In this document: positions 8,543-17,698 of the stretch, piece after piece | How the letters are laid out: each line of letters begins with the position of its first letter | Position numbering within the stretch: position 1 is the stretch's first letter | Assembly: GCF_023272795.1 (NCBI RefSeq) | Contig: NZ_CP096829.1 | Span: 806,001 to 870,000, forward strand | Direction of reading: 5' to 3' | DNA from: Flavobacterium humidisoli | Lineage (GTDB): Bacteria; Bacteroidota; Bacteroidia; Flavobacteriales; Flavobacteriaceae | Length of the DNA stretch: 64,000 bases | Position numbers and translations under genes: made by a program | The notes under the pieces: model-generated | Seen by the model: the letters and a program-made list of their open reading frames with translations, nothing else | Told to the model about the DNA's origin: nothing | The model's database searches: none

Positions 8543-9304
8543 ATGAAAAATTTACTCCTTTATATTTTACTAACGGTTTCTTTTGCAGTTGCTGCACAAG
8601 AAAAGGACAAATCATTGCCTGCTGGTAATGAAGAATATAAACAGAATAAATTTACTGATGCTGAGGCAAACTATAGAATTTCGGAATCAAAATTTCCTAA
8701 AAAATCAGCGGCACCCTATAATTTAGGAAATACCATTTATAGGCAAAATCAGATTTCAGAAGCTAAATTTGCTTACGCGAAAGCGATAAAAAATGCCAAA
8801 ACGAGACCTGAAAAGCACAAGGCTTATCATAATCTTGGAAATACTTTCATGAAAGAAAAAGATTACTCTCAAGCCGTTGAAGCTTACAAACAAGCACTTC
8901 GTAATGACCCGACTGATGAGGAAACACGTTACAATTATGCTTACGCAAAACAAAAACTAAAAGAGAATCCTCCTAAAAACGATCAAAAAGATAAAAACAA
9001 GGACAAAGACAAGGATAAGGATAAAAATAAAGACAAAAACAAGGACAACAATAAAGATAAAGACAAGGATAAAAAAGACGATAAAGGCGACCAGGACAAA
9101 GACAAAAAAGACGGTAAAAACGATCCTAAGAAAGATGACAAATCTGATAATCAAGGAGAGCCAAAACCGCAGCCTGGAGGAATATCAAAAGAACGTGTCC
9201 AGAATTTGCTTGACGCTGTAAATAATGAGGAAAAGAAAATTCAGGACAAAGTAAATGCTCAAAAAGTAAAAACTAATCCTAAGAAAACAGAAAAAGACTG
9301 GTAA
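8543..9304 (+). CDS. batC: BatC, TPR protein with a Lys/Asp repeat linker
   Basis: I start this gene at 8543, where a clear signal peptide begins (MKNLLLYILLTVSFAVAAQ), rather than at the in-frame ATG 39 bases upstream. That gives 253 residues. Three TPR-like repeats cover about 25-140. A low-complexity linker made almost only of Lys, Asp and Asn (KDKDKDKN type) covers about 145-203. A conserved tail KERVQNLLDAVNNEEKKIQ ends the protein. BatC normally forms part of a periplasmic BatA-BatB-BatC assembly. The repeat linker is rich in near-identical AAAGAC codon pairs and is likely to vary in length between strains. Confidence 0.9.
   Translation: MKNLLLYILLTVSFAVAAQEKDKSLPAGNEEYKQNKFTDAEANYRISESKFPKKSAAPYNLGNTIYRQNQISEAKFAYAKAIKNAKTRPEKHKAYHNLGNTFMKEKDYSQAVEAYKQALRNDPTDEETRYNYAYAKQKLKENPPKNDQKDKNKDKDKDKDKNKDKNKDNNKDKDKDKKDDKGDQDKDKKDGKNDPKKDDKSDNQGEPKPQPGGISKERVQNLLDAVNNEEKKIQDKVNAQKVKTNPKKTEKDW
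8975..9151 (+). repeat. Lys/Asp-coding low-complexity repeat in batC
   Basis: About 59 codons of an imperfect AARGAYAARRAY tandem repeat encode the KDKDKNKD linker. Such tracts can slip during replication. The antisense frame reads as a hydrophobic peptide only because of this bias. Confidence 0.8.
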
Positions 9305-9311
9305 AATTTGG

Positions 9312-9385
9312 TTAATCGTTTAACCGTTAATTTGTTTATTTAATCCAAACAATACGATTAAACAAAATAACGTTTAAACGATTAA
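9312..9385. repeat. Fold-back between batC and batD
   Basis: The arm at 9312-9336 (starts TTAATCGTTTAA) matches the reverse complement of 9361-9385 at 23 of 25 bases. Further copies of CGATTAAAC follow up to the batD start. It could attenuate or protect the downstream mRNA. Confidence 0.85.
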
Positions 9386-9412
9386 GCATTAAAAACAACG
9401 ATTAAACAAGTA

Positions 9413-11161
9413 ATGAAAAGATATTTAATTCTATTTCTACTCACTTTTCAAGGACTTATGGCTCAAGTACAATTTGAAGCCAGAGTCAGCAAAAACTCGC
9501 TTGGAATAAACGAAAGACTTCGTATAGATTTCATCATGAATGTTGACGGAGATAACTTCGAGCAACCTTCTTTTGATGGGTTTAAAATGGTTGCAGGACC
9601 AAGCCAACAGATTAGTCAGTCTTGGATAAATGGGCGAAGCTCTTTTCAGAAAATATATTCTTACATCTTGCAACCTGAGAGAAAAGGAGTTGTCACAATT
9701 AAGCAGGCAGCAATAGAATTCAATGGTCAGGTTTACAAAACAAATCCGATTAAGGTTACGGTGACCAATGCCGTGGCTCAAGAAAGAGATCCAAACGACA
9801 GACCTCCAGGATCTGGAAATGAATTATTGACTCTTGTTGCCGAAATTTCAAAAACAAATCCGTATCTAAACGAGCCAATAACAGCTGTTTACAAATTGTA
9901 TTTCAATAATATTGGAGTTACAGGATTTAAAGAATTGGCAAAACCTAAATACAATGATTTCTGGAACCAGAACATTGATATCAAACAATTGGCAATTGAA
10001 GAAGGAAATTTCCAAGGCCAAAAATGTTATTATGTTATCCTGAAAAAAACCATTTTATATCCTCAAAAATCAGGAAAACTTACTATTGAACCTCTTTCAC
10101 TGGATATTGGCGTGCAATTGCCAACAAATCGTCGTGATATGTTTGGTCAAATGATTATTACAGAAGACAATAAAATAGTTTCTGCTGGAGCAAAAACAAT
10201 CAATGTAAGACCTCTTCCAGAAAGCACAAAACCAGAAGGATTTACTGGAGCAGTCGGAAGATTGAATTTTACCGTTACTCCATCCAAAACAACACTTAAA
10301 AATGGTGAAGGTCTTGACTTAATCGTAAGTGCACAAGGAACTGGAAATATGAAGTTGTTTACGCTTCCAAAACCAGTTGTTCCAAATGCATTAGAAATGT
10401 ACGATCCTGTTCACGACGAACAAGTAACGACTTCTCTAAGTGGCATGTCTGGAAGAATCACAGACAAATATACTATTGTACCACAATACCGAGGAAAATA
10501 TGCGATAAAACCAATGCAGTTCTCTTATTTCGATTTGAGTTCTGGTACTTATAAAACCATCACTTCAAAAGAAATTATGATTGATGTTTTGGACGGGCCA
10601 ACACCTGCTGAAGCAAATCCAGGAGCATCGGCTTCTAAAAATGCTGTGGCAAAAGCAGATCAATTCAAAAATATTAAACCTAGAACAGCATTAATTCCTA
10701 TTGAGAAAAAAGATTTTTACGACTCAAACTTATATTTAGGATTATTGTTTGCTCCATTTATCATTATTCCGATAATCATTTTAGCTAGAAAGAAAAAAGA
10801 AGCTATGGATAGTGATGTTACTGGAAATAGAATTAGAATGAACAATAAGCTGGCGAAGAAATATTTATCGCAAGCGAAGAAACATCTTAACAACAAAGAG
10901 CCTTTCTATATTGCACTTGAAAAAGCTATGCATAATTTCTTGAAAGCAAAACTGCATATCGAAACTTCAGAAATGAGTAAAGACAATATTAGAGAATTGC
11001 TGTTATCTAGAAATGCAAATCCAGAAACGGTTCAGAATTTTATTGCTCTAACTGAAAACTGCGAATTTGCACGTTATGCACCAGCATCAAGCGCTTCAAT
11101 TCAACAGGATTATGATAAGGCTGTATTGATTATTTCTGAACTAGAAAAACAGATTGTTTAA
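9413..11161 (+). CDS. batD: BatD, large periplasmic aerotolerance protein
   Basis: A 582-residue protein with a signal peptide (ending near LMAQ, residue 18), several extracytoplasmic beta-sandwich domains, a membrane segment at about 439-457 (LYLGLLFAPFIIIPIIILA) and a cytoplasmic helical tail. This is the standard BatD architecture. It lies between batC and batE. In Bacteroides, loss of Bat proteins reduces oxygen tolerance; the molecular role of BatD is not established. Assignment is strong from architecture and operon position. Confidence 0.92.
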   Translation: MKRYLILFLLTFQGLMAQVQFEARVSKNSLGINERLRIDFIMNVDGDNFEQPSFDGFKMVAGPSQQISQSWINGRSSFQKIYSYILQPERKGVVTIKQAAIEFNGQVYKTNPIKVTVTNAVAQERDPNDRPPGSGNELLTLVAEISKTNPYLNEPITAVYKLYFNNIGVTGFKELAKPKYNDFWNQNIDIKQLAIEEGNFQGQKCYYVILKKTILYPQKSGKLTIEPLSLDIGVQLPTNRRDMFGQMIITEDNKIVSAGAKTINVRPLPESTKPEGFTGAVGRLNFTVTPSKTTLKNGEGLDLIVSAQGTGNMKLFTLPKPVVPNALEMYDPVHDEQVTTSLSGMSGRITDKYTIVPQYRGKYAIKPMQFSYFDLSSGTYKTITSKEIMIDVLDGPTPAEANPGASASKNAVAKADQFKNIKPRTALIPIEKKDFYDSNLYLGLLFAPFIIIPIIILARKKKEAMDSDVTGNRIRMNNKLAKKYLSQAKKHLNNKEPFYIALEKAMHNFLKAKLHIETSEMSKDNIRELLLSRNANPETVQNFIALTENCEFARYAPASSASIQQDYDKAVLIISELEKQIV

Positions 11162-11264
11162 TTTTTTTTACGCAATCGCCGATAGCTATCGGGAGCTAAG
11201 AAAATTGATTTAGATTGAGTCGAATTTAAGTTCGCAAAGTTGATAATCTTTATTATAATAGAAA

Positions 11265-12011
11265 ATGAAAAACATACTATATCTCTTTTTATTCATCTCG
11301 CAGGTTTTCTTTGCGCAAGGTCGCTTTGAATCGGCTAATGCATTGTACCAAAAAGGACAGTACAAAGAAGCGGCGCAGGTTTATGAAAACATCATTAAAG
11401 AAGATAAATTACATTCTGCTGAAGTGTATTTTAATCTTGGAAACTGTTATTACAAACTAAATCAGGTTGCGCCTTCGATTTACAATTATGAAAAGGCTTT
11501 GGTTTTGAAACCAAACGATCCTGAGACTTTAAACAACTTAAAATTTGCTAAAAAACTAACGATTGACGAAATCAAAGAAGTGCCAAAAGTAGGTTTTGCC
11601 AAACTGATTCAGAACTTTACTTCTATTTTTGACTATAATACTTGGGCCAAAATTTCTGTTGTGCTTGGTTTTGTATTTTTGTTGAGTTTTATTGGGTATT
11701 ATTTTTCGAATGCTACACTTGCAAAAAGAATTTATTTTGTCGGAATGTTTATCATTTTGGTGGCTTTTGCTTTAAGCATTTCAGCAGGAATGTCTGAAAA
11801 AAATCATTTTGAAAACGATCGTGTTGCCATTGTTTTTTCTGAATTAAGCCAAGTTAGACATGAACCTAAAAAATCTTCGAATGGAATTATTTTATTGCAT
11901 GAAGGAGCAAAAGTATATGTTTTGGAAAGTATTGCAGGCTGGAAAAAAATCGAATTAACAGATGGAACTCAAGGATGGATAGATTCTTCAACGATTAAAG
12001 AAGTGAAATAA
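11265..12011 (+). CDS. batE: BatE, TPR and SH3-domain membrane protein
   Basis: A 248-residue protein with a signal peptide (to FFAQG, about 19), TPR repeats at about 20-95 (YFNLGNCYYKLNQ), two membrane helices at about 123-150 and 155-172, and a C-terminal bacterial SH3-like domain from about 185 (GWKKIELTDGTQGWI). This matches BatE, the last member of the operon. The gap before it (11162-11264) contains a small palindrome, CGATAGCTATCG. A bidirectional terminator follows. Confidence 0.9.
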   Translation: MKNILYLFLFISQVFFAQGRFESANALYQKGQYKEAAQVYENIIKEDKLHSAEVYFNLGNCYYKLNQVAPSIYNYEKALVLKPNDPETLNNLKFAKKLTIDEIKEVPKVGFAKLIQNFTSIFDYNTWAKISVVLGFVFLLSFIGYYFSNATLAKRIYFVGMFIILVAFALSISAGMSEKNHFENDRVAIVFSELSQVRHEPKKSSNGIILLHEGAKVYVLESIAGWKKIELTDGTQGWIDSSTIKEVK

Positions 12012-12032
12012 AGTCTTAAAAATATTCAAATA

Positions 12033-12075
12033 AAAAATTCCAAATTCCAATTTTAAGTTGGAGTTTGGAATTTTT
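12033..12075. terminator. Bidirectional terminator between batE and the vWA lipoprotein
   Basis: The arm at 12033-12050 (AAAAATTCCAAATTCCAA) pairs with 12058-12075 at 17 of 18 positions. An A-run on one side and a T-run on the other let it serve both converging genes. Confidence 0.85.
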
Positions 12076-12093
12076 ATTTTTTGGAATTTGAAA

Positions 12094-13644
12094 TTAATTT
12101 ACTGCATCAACCAATCGTACAAATTCAGATCTGTAACCTTCTTCGTCGTTTGACAAACCCGATTTTGCTAATCTTTTGATATCAGAACTTGAACTGTTTG
12201 CTATATATTTTGATTCACGTAATTTTAATCCGAACCAAGAAACTGCAGTCGTGAATTTGAAATCTTGAGAACTGTTTTCTAAGTCCGTTTTCTTGTCTGC
12301 AATTACATTTACAATTTCAATACTTTTGTTGCCATCAGGTTTTTTATACCTAAATTTTACTGTGGCTAATTCATCACTATGATTTCCAGCTACTTTCTCT
12401 GTTTTAGTATATTTTAAATCTGAAGGAACATAATCACTTTCTACGCCAGTTGGAACAATCTCATACAAAGCCGTAACCGAGTGCCCGCTGCCTAATTCAC
12501 CTGCATCAATTTTATCATTTTTAAAATCTTCAGCATTTAATTTGCGGTTTTCATAACCAATCAATCGATACGCTTGAACGTGATTCGGATTAAACTCTAT
12601 TTGGATTTTTACATCTTTTGCGATAGCAAACATAGAACCTTTAAATTCTTTTCCAAGAAAACGATTTGCCTCTTGAATGTTATCAATGTAAGCGTAATTT
12701 CCGTTTCCTTTATCGGCAAGAATTTCCATTTTACTGTCTTTGTAATTTCCCATTCCAAATCCAAGAACGGTTAAGAAAACTCCAGATTCTCTTTTTTGTT
12801 CAATCAATTTCAGCATATCATCATCTGATGAAGCACCAACATTAAAATCACCATCAGTAGCGATCACAACTCTATTATTGCCCTCTTTGATAAAATTTTG
12901 CTGTGCCAATTTGTACGCTAATTCGATTCCTTCTCCGCCTGCCGTACTTCCGCCTGCATGTAAATCATCAAAAGCATCCATAATTTCATCTTTATTATCT
13001 CCAGAGGTTGGCGCTAAAACCACTCCCGCAGATCCCGCATAAACCACAATCGAAACTTTATCAATGCTTCGAAGTTCTTTTACTAAAACTTTCATTGATT
13101 CTTTCAGCAACGGTAATTTATTCTGCTCATCCATCGAACCCGAAACATCAACTAAAAAAACCAAATTAGTAGCCGGCAGATTCGCCATAGGAATGTCTTT
13201 TCCCTGCAAACCGATCTTTAGCAATCGGCTGCTTTTATTCCAAGGACAATCACTGTATTCTGTGTTAATAGAAAACGGATGCTGACCATCTGGCTGTGGA
13301 TATTTGTATTTAAAGAAATTAATCATTTCTTCGACACGAACGGCATCTTTTGGAACTTTCTGGCCTTCGTTTATAAATCTGCGAATATTGGTATAAGATG
13401 CATTATCAACATCTATAGAAAAAGTAGAAAGCGGTTCTTTAAGCGGAGATTCAAACGGATTTTCTTCTAATTCTGCGTAGCTTTCTGTATTGGTTTCAGG
13501 AATATAATTTTCCTCTTCCATTAAATCTGTAGTTACTGCAACTGCAGTAGAATCAACAATTTCCCCTGTAGCGTAATCAGCTTTCTTACAGCCGAAAATA
13601 GTAAGTACAAGTAATGCCATCATAAAGAAATTAAGATTTCTCAT
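12094..13644 (-). CDS. vWA lipoprotein, YfbK/DUF3520 family
   Basis: A 516-residue lipoprotein. The signal peptide ends in a lipobox with Cys19 (TIFGC). An N-terminal segment (EENPFESPLKEPLSTFSIDVD) typical of this family precedes a vWA domain with an intact MIDAS (DVSGSM) and ATDGDFN. The C-terminal part is the DUF3520 domain, ending EFVRLV. Members such as YfbK are widespread and poorly characterised. It faces the Bat operon tail to tail and so adds one more vWA protein to a locus already rich in them. Probably exported to the periplasm or outer membrane. Confidence 0.92.
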   Translation of the reverse strand: MRNLNFFMMALLVLTIFGCKKADYATGEIVDSTAVAVTTDLMEEENYIPETNTESYAELEENPFESPLKEPLSTFSIDVDNASYTNIRRFINEGQKVPKDAVRVEEMINFFKYKYPQPDGQHPFSINTEYSDCPWNKSSRLLKIGLQGKDIPMANLPATNLVFLVDVSGSMDEQNKLPLLKESMKVLVKELRSIDKVSIVVYAGSAGVVLAPTSGDNKDEIMDAFDDLHAGGSTAGGEGIELAYKLAQQNFIKEGNNRVVIATDGDFNVGASSDDDMLKLIEQKRESGVFLTVLGFGMGNYKDSKMEILADKGNGNYAYIDNIQEANRFLGKEFKGSMFAIAKDVKIQIEFNPNHVQAYRLIGYENRKLNAEDFKNDKIDAGELGSGHSVTALYEIVPTGVESDYVPSDLKYTKTEKVAGNHSDELATVKFRYKKPDGNKSIEIVNVIADKKTDLENSSQDFKFTTAVSWFGLKLRESKYIANSSSSDIKRLAKSGLSNDEEGYRSEFVRLVDAVN

Positions 13645-13854
13645 AAAGTAAATTTTTAAAAATTAATAAAAGGTTATAGGCTTCAAATAAGGACTAGCAT
13701 TCCGGATGTACTAGAGGCGATTATTTGCATTTTTTCGAGTAAGCAAAATCGTGCCAAAAAAATTAAAAATCTTTTTCTTACGTGAAAACAAAATGAGAAA
13801 CCTTGATTTTAAAGGTATCTTGCGTAGAATATTTTTTGTGATGCGAATATTTTT
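13645..13854. other. Non-coding, upstream region of the vWA lipoprotein gene
   Basis: No convincing gene on either strand. Reading leftward it should carry the promoter of the vWA lipoprotein gene; I cannot fix a clean -33/-7 pair. Small antisense frames here have no family features. Confidence 0.5.
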
Positions 13855-14219
13855 TTGCCACAGATTAAAATGATTAAATAGATTAATCTTTTTAAATCCT
13901 CTAATCTGTTGCATTATTTTTTTTTACACATAGATTGTAGAGACGCACCGCAGTGCGTCTACACCCAGCATGTCGAAAACAAAAAGTGAAAATTATTTTT
14001 TTTTGCCACAGATTATAATGATTAAATGGATTAATCTTTTTGAATCCTTTAATCTGTGGCATTATTTTTTTGTAACATAGATTGTAGAGACGCACCGCAG
14101 TGCGTCTACACCCAGCATGTCGAAAACAAAAAGTGAAAATTATTTTTTTTGCCACAGATTATAATGATTAAATGCATTAATCTTTTCGAATCCTTTAATC
14201 TGTGGCATTATTTTTTTGC
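13855..14219. repeat. Tandem array, 2.5 copies of a unit of about 147 bp
   Basis: A hairpin segment starting TTTTGCCACAGATTA and ending TAATCTGTGGCATTATT occurs three times, with GCCACAG (first copy GCCACAG across a line of AT) at 13857, 14005 and 14151. Between copies lies a second segment of about 75 bases, AGATTGTAGAGACGCACCGC onward, present twice and almost identical; it contains an inverted pair GACGCAC/GTGCGTC. The period is therefore 148 and 146. Reading frames across it, such as the minus-strand frame at 13901-14155, are produced by the repetition. Confidence 0.92.
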
Positions 14220-14226
14220 AGTTAAA

Positions 14227-14796
14227 TTAAAATTTATAAATTTTATCAGGAGTAACGCAATAATTTAATTTGATATCCGATTCAAAAACATCATCAATCT
14301 GGCTAACAGCTTCAAAAAAAGAAAGCCCTATTTTTAAGGTTTCAGGCTTACACTCGGCAAGAAATTTATCGTAGAAACCTTTTCCGTAACCAATTCTATT
14401 TCCAAAAACATCAAAAGCTAAAAGTGGTACAAAAACTACTTCTACTTTAGTAGACGCAACTTCAATTCCGTCAACAGGTTCTGGAATATTATATTCGTTC
14501 TTTTTAATTTTGGTATTATCTGTCAATAGAAAATGCGTCATTTTTCTAGTTTCAAAATCACTTTTAGAAATCAGGATTTCTTTGTCTTTTCCAGAAAGCA
14601 AATGCAGAACAAATTCGGTGTTGACTTCTTTATGCTCTTCAATCGGAAGAAAAACATGATAATAAATTTTATCCCAAATTGGCATTTGAATCAATTGGTT
14701 TGTAATTGCCAAACTCTTCTCTTCTACTTCATCAAAAGAAAGTGCTTTGCGAAAATTTTTGTATTCTATTCGAAGTTCTTTTTTACTCGTCGGCAT
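14227..14796 (-). CDS. 5-formyltetrahydrofolate cyclo-ligase
   Basis: I start at the ATG at 14796 (MPTSKKELRIEYKNFRK), giving 189 residues; a longer frame to 14862 would run far into the upstream gene. The enzyme converts 5-formyl-THF to 5,10-methenyl-THF with ATP. The N-terminal KxxLRxxY...RKAL pattern and the C-terminal motif GNRIGYGKGFYDKFL are diagnostic. The start overlaps the end of the upstream gene by 14 bases, so the two are probably translationally coupled. Confidence 0.93.
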   Translation of the reverse strand: MPTSKKELRIEYKNFRKALSFDEVEEKSLAITNQLIQMPIWDKIYYHVFLPIEEHKEVNTEFVLHLLSGKDKEILISKSDFETRKMTHFLLTDNTKIKKNEYNIPEPVDGIEVASTKVEVVFVPLLAFDVFGNRIGYGKGFYDKFLAECKPETLKIGLSFFEAVSQIDDVFESDIKLNYCVTPDKIYKF

Positions 14797-15760
14797 TGTC
14801 TGGAGTTTTAGATAAATGATAAATGGCATCGCCTTCATAGACAATTGGCGAATGATTGGCATTAATTACATAACCATCGTGCGGCGCTTTGATTTTTTGC
14901 TCAAACTTCCCAAACGGATCTGTAATAATCGCCAAGATAGTGCCTTTGGTTACAAATTTTCCGATCAGATTAAAATCATGAAGCAAACCCGAACATTTTG
15001 CTCGAAGCCAAACCGATTGTTTGATGTAAATAGAAGGTGTTAAGGCGGGCTCCATAATTTGTTTAGAATCTAACATTCCTAGATAATGGAGCAAACGTTT
15101 TGTTCCTAAAACACCATGATTTGCAATTTCATTATTGATATCTAAAGATTTTCCTCCTTCAAAAAGAAGCATTTTTACGTTGGCACTTTCAGAAGTTTTT
15201 CTAAAAGAACCGTTTATATTTTTAGAATAAAGTGTAAATGGCGCATTAAAAATATCGGCCAAAACTTTCAGTTCCGGATTATTTTCTGTGATTCTAATTT
15301 GTGGCGCATTGAATCGGCTTGCTCCGCCCGCATGAAAATCGACTGCATAATCTAAAATTGGCAAAATTTCTTCGACAATATGATAAGCAAATCTACTGGC
15401 AAGCGAACCTTTTTTACTTCCTGGAAAAACACGATTCAAGTCGCGTCCGTCTGGGAACTCGCGAGATTTATTCACAAAACCATACATGTTAATTACTGGG
15501 ATACAGATTATTGTACCGCATGCAGGTCTGTTGATTTTTTTACTGATAATCTGACGAACAATTTCAACGCCGTTAATTTCGTCTCCGTGTATTCCGGCAG
15601 AAAATAAAACAGTCGGTCCTTCGTTCTTGGAACGACGAACAATAACAGGAATATTTAGTTTTGTTGTAGTATGAAGCCGAGCAATTTCGACGTTTATCGT
15701 CCTGTGTTCCCCTGGCAAAATCGATTCGCCAAAAATAACCAATGGAGTACTATTTTTCAT
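14783..15760 (-). CDS. Succinylglutamate desuccinylase/aspartoacylase-family protein
   Basis: A 325-residue M14-like zinc carboxypeptidase relative. Zinc and catalytic motifs are visible: GIHGDEINGVE (His and Glu ligands) and DFHAGG (His). The C-terminal part (APHDGYVINANHSPIVYEGDAIY) resembles the biotinyl-lipoyl-like barrel of this family. In other bacteria similar proteins act as deacylases on amino-acid or peptide substrates, or lie beside rimK genes; no such neighbour is seen here. It shares an operon with the cyclo-ligase gene. Exact substrate unknown. Confidence 0.88.
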   Translation of the reverse strand: MKNSTPLVIFGESILPGEHRTINVEIARLHTTTKLNIPVIVRRSKNEGPTVLFSAGIHGDEINGVEIVRQIISKKINRPACGTIICIPVINMYGFVNKSREFPDGRDLNRVFPGSKKGSLASRFAYHIVEEILPILDYAVDFHAGGASRFNAPQIRITENNPELKVLADIFNAPFTLYSKNINGSFRKTSESANVKMLLFEGGKSLDINNEIANHGVLGTKRLLHYLGMLDSKQIMEPALTPSIYIKQSVWLRAKCSGLLHDFNLIGKFVTKGTILAIITDPFGKFEQKIKAPHDGYVINANHSPIVYEGDAIYHLSKTPDNADE

Positions 15761-15897
15761 GTAGAATTATAAAATCTAAATATAGAAATTATTCTTTTGA
15801 TTTTGTAAATTTGAAACTAATTCAATGTTAAGCTTCATTTAGAAATCGGAATGGTTTTTGAAAAAAGCTTTTCGAGTATCTTCAGACATAAAAAAGA

Positions 15898-17691
15898 ATG
15901 CAAAAACCAGCCTTAGATCTTCAAATTTTAACTTTACCAGACAATCCTGGCGTCTATCAATATTATGATAAAGACGGCAAAATCTTATATGTCGGCAAAG
16001 CTAAAAATTTAAAAAAAAGGGTTTCTTCATATTTCAATAAAATTCACGATACTGCCAAGACAAATGTACTGGTAAAAAAAATCGTAACGATAAAACACAT
16101 CGTAGTTCCAACCGAAACCGATGCGCTTTTATTAGAAAATAATTTAATTAAAACACTTCAGCCACGATACAATGTTTTACTTCGTGATGACAAGACATAT
16201 CCTTGGATTTGTATCAAAAAAGAACCTTTTTCTAGAATATTTTCTACCCGAAGAATGGTCAAAGACGGCTCAGAATATTTTGGCCCATACACCAATTTCA
16301 AAACGGTACACACGATTTTAGAATTAATCAAAGAATTATATCCGCTTCGAACTTGCAATTACGATTTAAGCGAATCGAATATTAATTCTGGCAAGTTTAA
16401 AGTTTGTTTGGAATATCATATTGGCAATTGTAAAGGTCCTTGCGAAGGCTTGGAACCTTTAGAAGAATACCAAAAACAAGTCAACGCCATTCGCGAAATC
16501 CTAAAAGGAAACTTCAAAGAAAGTTTAAAGGATTTCAAGAAACTGATGAACAATTATGCGCAGAATCTACAATTTGAAGAAGCGCAAAAAATAAAAGAAA
16601 AAATTGAGGTATTAGAAAACTATCAATCAAAATCGACGATTATTAATCCGAAGATCACCAATATCGATGTTTTCTCAATTGTTTCTGATGAAAGTGCCGC
16701 TTTTGTCAACTTCCTTCAGATTTCTCACGGTTCGATTATTCGTTCGCACACTTTAGAAATGAAGAAAAAGCTCGACGAAAGTGACGAAGAATTATTAGAA
16801 TTGGCCATTGTAGAACTCCGTGAACGTTTTCAATTATTATCAAAAGAAATCATTGTTCCTTTTGAAATGGATTTGGGCGAAAACATCAAAACGACTGTTC
16901 CTCAACTTGGAGACAAAAAACAGATTTTAGATTTATCGATTCGAAATGCTAAATTCTATAGAATCGAACAATTGAAACAATTGCAAATTGTAGATCCAGA
17001 TCGTCATGTGAAACGAATTATGGCTCAGATGCAGAAAGATTTACGTCTTCCGTCTGAACCTCGACATATCGAATGTTTTGATAACTCGAACATTCAGGGA
17101 ACAAATCCTGTTGCGGCTTGCGTAGTTTTTAAAGATGGAAAACCAAGCAAAAAAGATTATCGTCATTTTAATGTCAAAACGGTTGAAGGCCCGAACGATT
17201 TTGCTTCCATGACCGAAATTGTTTATCGCCGTTACAAAAGATTGTTAGACGAAAATGAACCTCTTCCGCAGCTGATTATTATTGACGGCGGAAAAGGACA
17301 GCTTTCTGCCGCATTAAAAAGTATCGATGATTTAGGATTGCGAGGAAAAGTTGCTATTATTGGAATCGCAAAACGTTTGGAAGAGCTTTTTTATCCTGGA
17401 GATTCGATTCCGCTTTACTTGGATAAAAAATCGGAAACCTTAAAAGTCATTCAGCATTTAAGAAACGAAGCACACCGATTTGGAATTACTTTTCACAGAG
17501 ACAAACGAAGTAAATCGGCACTTAATTCTTCTGTTGAAAGCATTCCTGGAATTGGCGAAAAAACCATGCTTGCATTAATACAACATTTTAAAAGTGTTAA
17601 AAGATTGAAATTGGCGACAGAAAAAGAAATTTCGGATGTTGTAGGTGTTTCTAAAGCCAAAAAAATTGTCGACTTTTACAAAACCAATTAA
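15898..17691 (+). CDS. uvrC: UvrC, excinuclease ABC subunit C
   Basis: A 597-residue UvrC, full length. The GIY-YIG nuclease domain is at the N-terminus (PGVYQYYDKDGKILYVGKAK), followed by the Cys-containing region, the UVR motif (FEEAQKIKEKIEVLENYQ, about 222-239), the RNase H-like C-terminal nuclease (CFDNSNIQGTNPVAACVVF; IIDGGKGQL) and helix-hairpin-helix motifs (SIPGIGEKTML). It makes both incisions in nucleotide excision repair with UvrA/UvrB. The patatin gene follows 7 bases later and is likely co-transcribed. Confidence 0.97.
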   Translation: MQKPALDLQILTLPDNPGVYQYYDKDGKILYVGKAKNLKKRVSSYFNKIHDTAKTNVLVKKIVTIKHIVVPTETDALLLENNLIKTLQPRYNVLLRDDKTYPWICIKKEPFSRIFSTRRMVKDGSEYFGPYTNFKTVHTILELIKELYPLRTCNYDLSESNINSGKFKVCLEYHIGNCKGPCEGLEPLEEYQKQVNAIREILKGNFKESLKDFKKLMNNYAQNLQFEEAQKIKEKIEVLENYQSKSTIINPKITNIDVFSIVSDESAAFVNFLQISHGSIIRSHTLEMKKKLDESDEELLELAIVELRERFQLLSKEIIVPFEMDLGENIKTTVPQLGDKKQILDLSIRNAKFYRIEQLKQLQIVDPDRHVKRIMAQMQKDLRLPSEPRHIECFDNSNIQGTNPVAACVVFKDGKPSKKDYRHFNVKTVEGPNDFASMTEIVYRRYKRLLDENEPLPQLIIIDGGKGQLSAALKSIDDLGLRGKVAIIGIAKRLEELFYPGDSIPLYLDKKSETLKVIQHLRNEAHRFGITFHRDKRSKSALNSSVESIPGIGEKTMLALIQHFKSVKRLKLATEKEISDVVGVSKAKKIVDFYKTN

Positions 17692-17698
17692 AATTTTT

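Noticed and set aside
8957..9154. Minus-strand frame coding a very hydrophobic peptide
   Set aside because: It is the complement of the Lys/Asp-rich tract of batC; the hydrophobicity follows from base bias.
13901..14155. Minus-strand 84-codon frame with repeated peptide blocks
   Set aside because: It lies wholly in the tandem 147-bp array; the repeated peptide is a by-product of the DNA repeats.
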